Shown here piece after piece: positions 5,421 to 9,571 of a stretch of 9,571 nt of DNA (positions are counted from its first letter, which is position 1; each line of letters starts with the position of its first letter). A program made the position numbers and the translations under genes. Below the pieces are notes generated by a model that made no database searches, was not told the DNA's origin, and saw nothing but the letters and a program-made list of their open reading frames with translations. This stretch comes from an uncultured Magnetococcales bacterium. GTDB taxonomy: Bacteria > Pseudomonadota > Magnetococcia > Magnetococcales > Magnetaquicoccaceae. The stretch covers positions 1 to 9,571 of the forward strand of contig CAIWLA010000148.1 of assembly GCA_903913345.1 (NCBI GenBank), given 5' to 3'.

Positions 5421-6329
5421 ATGGCCATTACTCAGCAAAGTTATGTCGGCAAGGGTGCAGTGTATGTCGGTCTCCGTGCCGGTGGTATCCTTCGGTTCGT
5501 CGGGCAGGTGCCCGAATTTAAACTGAACGTGACCGAGGAAGTGAAGGAAATGAGGGATAATATTGTCGGAGGCGGGCTGGCCGACAGTGTTTCGTTCATC
5601 ACGAAGGTCGAGGCGGCTCTGACTCTCGAAAGTTTGAGCGCGAAAAATCTCGCTCTGGCTTTGCGCGGGGTTGGATCCGCAACGACAAGCTCGGTGAAAA
5701 CGAATCAGGCCAACGTGGCATATGCTGGAGGTTTGACACCTCTGGATGGTGTTGCGCCGTCGAGCGTTACTGTGACTGTGGCTCCAAATGCCCACGCGAC
5801 CACGACGGCGTACACGGTGGGGCAGATCGTCAAGCCCGCAACCGGAACCCATTTTTACAAGTGCAAAACGGCGGGCACATCTGATGTCACGGCACCCACA
5901 TGGAAAACCGATGGAACCGATACCACCGACGGAACTGTCATGTGGACGGATATGGGAACGATGGCACTGTCAGCCGGTGATTATAACATCTCAGCGGCGG
6001 GCGTCACGTTCCCGGAAGATTCTGCCAAAGTGGATGAATCTGGAACCCCCATCACGGTATCGTATACGTCAACAGCAGGGACATTGATCCAGGCTTTGGC
6101 CGACAACAACAACGAGTACCGGATCGTTTTTTCCGGTTCAAACTATGCCCGCAATGGGGCACCCATGAAAATCGACATCTTCCGGGCCAAGTTCTCTCCG
6201 ACCAAGGATTTGGACCTCATCGGCGATGACTTCGCAAAATTGGCGGTGACCGCGAATGTCCTGGCAGACGATACCAAGTCGGGCATCGGGATCAGTTCAT
6301 TTGCAACGATTGAGATGGTCGAAGGATAA
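5421..6329 (+). CDS. Major tail tube protein with inserted surface domain
   Basis: AAGGA at 5409-5413 precedes ATG 5421 by 7 bases. The frame is open further upstream, but that part overlaps the terminator gene. The 302-residue product has an N-terminal tube core: KGAVYVGLRAGG, GQVPEFKLNVTEEVKEM, a GGG at 50-52, then a helix with SLSAKNLALALRG around 71-83, all typical of siphovirus tube proteins. Residues about 119-180 look inserted and match a small beta domain pattern: AYTVGQIVKPATGTHFYKC, AGTSDVTAPTWKTDG, then DGTVMWTDMG. The tube core resumes with strands to YRIVFSGSNYARNG and LAVTANVLADDT. The 41-base A-rich gap before it is the largest in the tail block. No sheath gene adjoins it, so the tail is probably non-contractile. 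The protein would polymerise as hexameric rings around the tape measure. Confidence 0.85.
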   Translation: MAITQQSYVGKGAVYVGLRAGGILRFVGQVPEFKLNVTEEVKEMRDNIVGGGLADSVSFITKVEAALTLESLSAKNLALALRGVGSATTSSVKTNQANVAYAGGLTPLDGVAPSSVTVTVAPNAHATTTAYTVGQIVKPATGTHFYKCKTAGTSDVTAPTWKTDGTDTTDGTVMWTDMGTMALSAGDYNISAAGVTFPEDSAKVDESGTPITVSYTSTAGTLIQALADNNNEYRIVFSGSNYARNGAPMKIDIFRAKFSPTKDLDLIGDDFAKLAVTANVLADDTKSGIGISSFATIEMVEG

Positions 6330-6333
6330 ACCG

Positions 6334-6687
6334 ATGCGCAGAACCGAAACAGTTGATCTGGATGGTCGTACCGTCACGGTGAAGGAACTCACAGTAGCCG
6401 AAGTGCGCCTGTGGTTTAAGGCGTTGGAAAAGGCCGGGGAGGGTGGCATCGATGTGGTGGATGAGTGCCTCATCGAGGACATGTCGCTGGGGGATGTGCG
6501 CCGTATGACGGATTTGCAACCAGCGGACATGGACGAACTGACGCCTTCCGAGGTCGAGCAGTTGATGGCCGTCTGTATGGGGCTCAACCCCCATTTTTTT
6601 CGGATGCGGGGCAACCTGTTGGCGGTGGCAAAAGCCGTTCACCAGCAGGCACCCGCAGAAACGTTGAAAGAACCGCCTGCTGTTTAG
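6334..6687 (+). CDS. Tail assembly chaperone, G-like short form
   Basis: GAAGG at 6321-6325 precedes ATG 6334 by 8 bases. The frame is open upstream to 6256, but that lies inside the tube gene. The 117-residue product is acidic and helical: RTETVDLDGRTVTVKELTV, VRLWFKALEKAG, then MSLGDVRRMTDLQPADMDE and LTPSEVEQLMAVCMGLNP. Size, acidic character and position directly between tube and tape measure match G-type chaperones, which bind the tape measure protein during tail assembly and are absent from the finished virion. At residues 88-89 (Phe-Phe) the message carries a slippery heptamer that would allow a -1 shift into a second frame ending at 6782. The zero-frame tail after the slip (28 residues, ending EPPAV) seems unstructured. 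Confidence 0.82.
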   Translation: MRRTETVDLDGRTVTVKELTVAEVRLWFKALEKAGEGGIDVVDECLIEDMSLGDVRRMTDLQPADMDELTPSEVEQLMAVCMGLNPHFFRMRGNLLAVAKAVHQQAPAETLKEPPAV

Positions 6688-6782
6688 CACGGGCGGGGCA
6701 TGCCCTGGTTTGGGACTATCCCTGGGATCTCTTCCTGGTGGCGGCTGAAGAGATGGCCGATTCATTGAAAAAGGAGCGGTAA
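6334..6782 (+). CDS. G-T-like frameshifted tail chaperone (predicted -1 product)
   Basis: The -1 frame is open from the slippery site to a TAA at 6780-6782 immediately before the tape measure ATG. Shifting at 6594-6600 yields 89 residues of the G form plus 60 residues, 149 in total. The extension has a coding-like end: LARAGHALVWDYPWDLFLVA followed by AEEMADSLKKER, with the A-G-H-x-x-x-W-x-Y-x-W pattern recurring in phage T-type regions. No plausible independent start with a ribosome site is visible for this frame. The first 25 extension residues (SDAGQPVGGGKSRSPAG...) look less protein-like, so a slip nearer 6680 cannot be excluded, but I see no canonical heptamer there. In lambda the equivalent fusion recruits tube subunits to the coated tape measure; the same is inferred here. 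Confidence 0.7.
6577..6594 (+). promoter_or_regulatory. Hairpin directly upstream of the slippery site (terminator-like)
   Basis: ATGGGG at 6577-6582 pairs perfectly with CCCCAT at 6589-6594 around a CTCAAC loop. The last paired T is also the first base of the seven-T slippery run. The stem plus T tract has the form of a weak intrinsic terminator inside the chaperone gene, or a structure affecting ribosome passage. Its role is inferred only from position. Confidence 0.55.
6594..6600 (+). promoter_or_regulatory. Slippery heptamer T TTT TTT for -1 frameshift
   Basis: The seven T are in exact X XXY YYZ phase: zero-frame codons are CAT (6592-6594), TTT (6595-6597) and TTT (6598-6600). Both tRNAs can re-pair perfectly after a one-base slip back. 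The shift opens the frame that ends at 6782. A homopolymer of this length could also allow polymerase slippage. Confidence 0.7.
6771..6776 (+). promoter_or_regulatory. Shine-Dalgarno for the tape measure gene
   Basis: AAGGAG lies 6 bases before ATG 6783, inside the last codons of the -1 chaperone frame, whose TAA abuts the ATG. This fixes the tape measure start and suggests that translation of the T-like frame is coupled to it. Confidence 0.8.
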
Positions 6783-9571
6783 ATGGCCACGAGTGCGCTG
6801 GAATTCACGCTGTTCATGGATGCCGGAGGCATTGTCCAGGGCATGTCCCGCGCCAGAGAAACCGTGGCGGCTGGTCTGCGCGGCATGGCTCAGGCGGCAC
6901 GGGATGAAGGACAGCGCATTCAGGCAGCGTTGGACAGTATTGCTTCCTTCCGGACCCTGAAGCAGAACGTTGAAGACGCCAGGGCCACCATGGAAAAGAG
7001 CAGTGCCGAGGCGACGCGCCTGGGAGCAGCACTGGGTGCCATTGGCCCGCCGACGAAGGCGATGAAAAAGGAATTTGACCAGGCCAGGGATGCAGCGACA
7101 GCGGCTGAGGCCAATTTTGTGCGGCAGTCGGCGGCCCTCAATGCGTTACGCACCAGCATGGGGGCAGCCGGTTTGGCCACGACGGGCCTGGCCGCTGCGC
7201 AGACCCGGTTGCGTGGCGAGTTGGCCGCGAACGAGGCGAGTTATCAGGCACAAGCCCGGTCCATGCAACGGAACCAGGCCGCCAGGAACATTGTTGGCTA
7301 CCAGCCCGATAACTCAGATCGGGCGATAACCCGGGTGCAGGCCGCCTATGAACGGTTGCGGGCCTCCGGCACCCTGACGGCCACCGAACTGGCCAGGGCG
7401 CACGTCATGATGACCGAGCGCATCATTGCCCTGCAAAATGGCACGGACGGTTGGTCCACGCGCCTCGCCCTGGTGCGCGAACAATTGGTAAAACTGGCCG
7501 TGGTCGGGACGGGCCTGAGCCTGGCGGTAAAAGAGGCGATCAACTTCGAGACCGCCATGTCCGACGTGCGGAAGATGGTCGACTTCCCCACGCACGGTGC
7601 GTTCACTGACATGCGAGACGACATCAAAGGCATGTCCCGCGAGATCCCTCTGTCGCTGGAGGGATTGGCGCAAATCGCTGCGCAGGGGGGACAGATGGGT
7701 GTGTCTGCCCAAAACTTGCGTGGCTTCACCGATACGGTGGCCAAAATGTCAGTCGCCTTTCGTGTTGGCCCGGCAGAGGCCGGGGATGCGATGGGCAAAT
7801 TGATGAACATTTTCCGGTTGAGCATTCCGCAGGCGCAAACGCTCGGGGACGCCATGGCGTACCTGGACAAGCACAGTGCGACCGTCGGTCGGGACATCCT
7901 GAACGTGATGAATCGTGTGGGTGGTATCGCCCAGGTGTTTGGCCTGACCACCGTGCAGACCGCCGCCTTGTCATCCACCTTTCTGTCCCTCGGACGGCCT
8001 CCCGAAGTGGCGGCCACGTCCATTGACAATCTGCTGCAAAGACTCCAGACGGCACCGGTGGCCTCGGCAGAGTTCAAACATGCGTTGGGCACGATCGGCC
8101 TGTCGGCAGAGAAAATGGCGGCAGACATCAGGAAGGATCCGCAAAAGGCCTTGATGACCTTTTTGACGACCCTGAAGTCTCTGGACTCCCAAACCAAATC
8201 AGAAAGTCTGGATTTGCTGTTCGGGAGAGAGCACGCCAAGGATATTGCTATCCTGATCGCCGGGTTGGACGAGTACAAAAAACAGGTCGGGCTGGTGGCG
8301 AATGAGACCAACTACGCCGGGACGATGCAGAAGGAGTACAGCGACCAGATCAAGATCACCCAAAACCATTGGCAGTTGGCCAAAAACGCCATGGCGGAAG
8401 CGGCTGTCAACCTGGGGGATGCTTTTCTGCCAGCCATTGTCCTGGTGGCCAAAGGTCTCGCGGAGCTGATGCACACCGTGGCCGATCTGGTGGGGGCGTT
8501 TCCGAATCTCGCGGCGGCCGCCTCTGCCGCGCTCACCGCCTTCGCCGGGTTTGGTGCCTTGAAACTGGTTTGGAGCCTGATGCGGGCCGAGGTGATCGGC
8601 TTGATCGCGGTCCTGCCGGGGTTGACGGCGGCCTCCCTGGCCTTCGTCGCCACCCCCCTGGGTGCCGCCCTGACTGCCGGTGCCATGGCGGCCTGGGTGA
8701 TGGCCGATGCGCTGAAATCAAATGTCCAACCCCTGTTGGATAATGCTTCTGCCCTGGGCAAAAGCCGGTTGGCGACCGAGGACAAGATCAAGACATTGCA
8801 GACGTTGCAGAAAACCCTGGCAAAGACCAAATCGGGCACCCAGGAGCATGTCGAGGCCGAGGAAAAACTGGCCCAGTTGCTGCCCACCGCCAACCTCACC
8901 CTGGACGAACAGGGGCGTGTGCTGGCCCGGTTGAGCAGTGCGACCGGGGACAACAGCAAGAAACTGAAGGAATACCTGGATCTGCTCAAAAAGGAGGACA
9001 AACAGACCCTCGCTTCGCAACTGGACACCCAGGCCCGCGCCTTCGCCGCCGCCAAGGAAGACATCGCAAAATACACCGATGGTCTGCGATCCCTTTACGG
9101 CATAGGCGAAAAGTCGCAGTCCACGTTCAATAAATTCACCATGTGGATGGACAAAAACCTTGGCCTGTACGACTCCAACATTGCCAAGGGGGCCGAGATG
9201 CGTCGCCAACTGGGTGATACCGAACAGGGCCTAAAAACCTTGGTGGCGTCGGCGATCAAGTCCGGGGTGTCCGTGGATGAGCTGGGCAAAAGCATGGACA
9301 GCTTACACACCGATCCGGCGGTGAAAGAGCAGGTGACGGACTTGTTCCGGTCCATGGCCGGAGAATCCGAGGCTGCCTCCGCCAAAGTCGGCACACTCAA
9401 AGAACACCTCCATCAATTTGCCATCGCCATGACCGGGCCTGCCGCCACCGCCAGAAAATTTGTCGTCGATGCCATCAACGTCACCACTGAGCAACTCAGC
9501 CGATACAATGAGGGTCTCTCCAAGCACCGTGAAGAGCTGAAGAAAGCGGTGGATGACGAAAAGCAGTCCTG
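6783..9571 (+). CDS. Tail tape measure protein, TP901-type, 3' end outside window
   Basis: The frame is open from ATG 6783 to the right edge, at least 929 residues. Residues about 15-165 are Ala-rich and predicted coiled coil. Residues about 255-502 carry the TP901-type tape measure core: FETAMSDVRKMVDFP, a helix with IKGMSREIPLS, LAQIAAQGGQMGVSAQNL, then FTDTVAKMSVAFRVGPAEAG and LFGREHAKDIAILIAGLDEY. Residues about 548-644 are strongly hydrophobic (LPAIVLVAKGLAEL; then VIGLIAVLPGLTAASLAFVA and AALTAGAMAAWVMADAL), as in tape measure proteins that insert in the host membrane during DNA delivery. From about residue 650 coiled-coil character returns (DKIKTLQTLQKTLAKTK). No peptidase or lysozyme motif is visible in the part present. 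The protein sets tail length and lies inside the tube. The position after the chaperone is canonical. Confidence 0.93.
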   Translation, partial: MATSALEFTLFMDAGGIVQGMSRARETVAAGLRGMAQAARDEGQRIQAALDSIASFRTLKQNVEDARATMEKSSAEATRLGAALGAIGPPTKAMKKEFDQARDAATAAEANFVRQSAALNALRTSMGAAGLATTGLAAAQTRLRGELAANEASYQAQARSMQRNQAARNIVGYQPDNSDRAITRVQAAYERLRASGTLTATELARAHVMMTERIIALQNGTDGWSTRLALVREQLVKLAVVGTGLSLAVKEAINFETAMSDVRKMVDFPTHGAFTDMRDDIKGMSREIPLSLEGLAQIAAQGGQMGVSAQNLRGFTDTVAKMSVAFRVGPAEAGDAMGKLMNIFRLSIPQAQTLGDAMAYLDKHSATVGRDILNVMNRVGGIAQVFGLTTVQTAALSSTFLSLGRPPEVAATSIDNLLQRLQTAPVASAEFKHALGTIGLSAEKMAADIRKDPQKALMTFLTTLKSLDSQTKSESLDLLFGREHAKDIAILIAGLDEYKKQVGLVANETNYAGTMQKEYSDQIKITQNHWQLAKNAMAEAAVNLGDAFLPAIVLVAKGLAELMHTVADLVGAFPNLAAAASAALTAFAGFGALKLVWSLMRAEVIGLIAVLPGLTAASLAFVATPLGAALTAGAMAAWVMADALKSNVQPLLDNASALGKSRLATEDKIKTLQTLQKTLAKTKSGTQEHVEAEEKLAQLLPTANLTLDEQGRVLARLSSATGDNSKKLKEYLDLLKKEDKQTLASQLDTQARAFAAAKEDIAKYTDGLRSLYGIGEKSQSTFNKFTMWMDKNLGLYDSNIAKGAEMRRQLGDTEQGLKTLVASAIKSGVSVDELGKSMDSLHTDPAVKEQVTDLFRSMAGESEAASAKVGTLKEHLHQFAIAMTGPAATARKFVVDAINVTTEQLSRYNEGLSKHREELKKAVDDEKQS

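Noticed and set aside
6465..6600. Independent start at 6465 for the T-like frame
   Set aside because: The 45 residues from that ATG to the slip site look like out-of-frame reading of the chaperone gene, and no Shine-Dalgarno is evident. A frameshift explains the frame better.
7346..8311. A 321-codon open frame on the minus strand
   Set aside because: It is antisense to the tape measure core, where the + strand has clear TP901-type motifs. The minus product is Ser/Arg/Ala-rich and has no recognisable domain.

Overview
The window is part of the late structural region of a tailed, most likely siphovirus-type phage or prophage. Every credible gene lies on the + strand, the genes are packed with gaps of 0 to 41 bases, and most have a clear Shine-Dalgarno sequence. 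The host cannot be named from the sequence. The moderately high GC and the codon use in the core tail genes fit a proteobacterium or similar Gram-negative, but this is a weak inference. No integrase, att site, capsid, terminase or lysis gene lies inside the window, so integrated versus free phage cannot be decided.

Layout. Bases 1-179 hold the end of something upstream that I cannot assign to one frame. A strong intrinsic terminator follows at 180-203. Next comes a fibre and adsorption block at 224-4970: a 125-aa protein with an Ig-like/BppU-like look, a 156-aa unknown, a 404-aa fibre-like protein, a 786-aa trimeric-fibre-like protein with TTTQ shaft repeats and a YadA-type head domain, and a 99-aa unknown. 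The tail core follows at 4972-9571: tail terminator, major tail tube protein, tail assembly chaperone with a probable -1 frameshifted extension, and a tape measure protein that runs off the right edge. No sheath gene lies between the tail terminator and the tube gene, or before the chaperone, which argues for a long non-contractile tail.

How the genes fit together. The tube protein polymerises around the tape measure protein. The chaperone pair (short G-like form and longer G-T-like form) keeps the tape measure protein soluble and coated until tube assembly. The terminator protein caps the finished tube for head joining. The proteins upstream probably decorate the tail or its tip and recognise the host surface.

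Main points of interest: (1) the fibre block lies before the tail terminator gene instead of after the tape measure and tip genes; (2) composition drops sharply inside the 786-aa fibre gene near base 2875 and stays low to about 4970, which looks like a swapped host-recognition module; (3) an in-phase T TTT TTT slippery heptamer overlaps a perfect 6-bp hairpin in the chaperone gene; (4) the tube protein carries an inserted surface-type domain. I did not find a clear novel defence system, CRISPR array, DGR, tRNA or insertion sequence.
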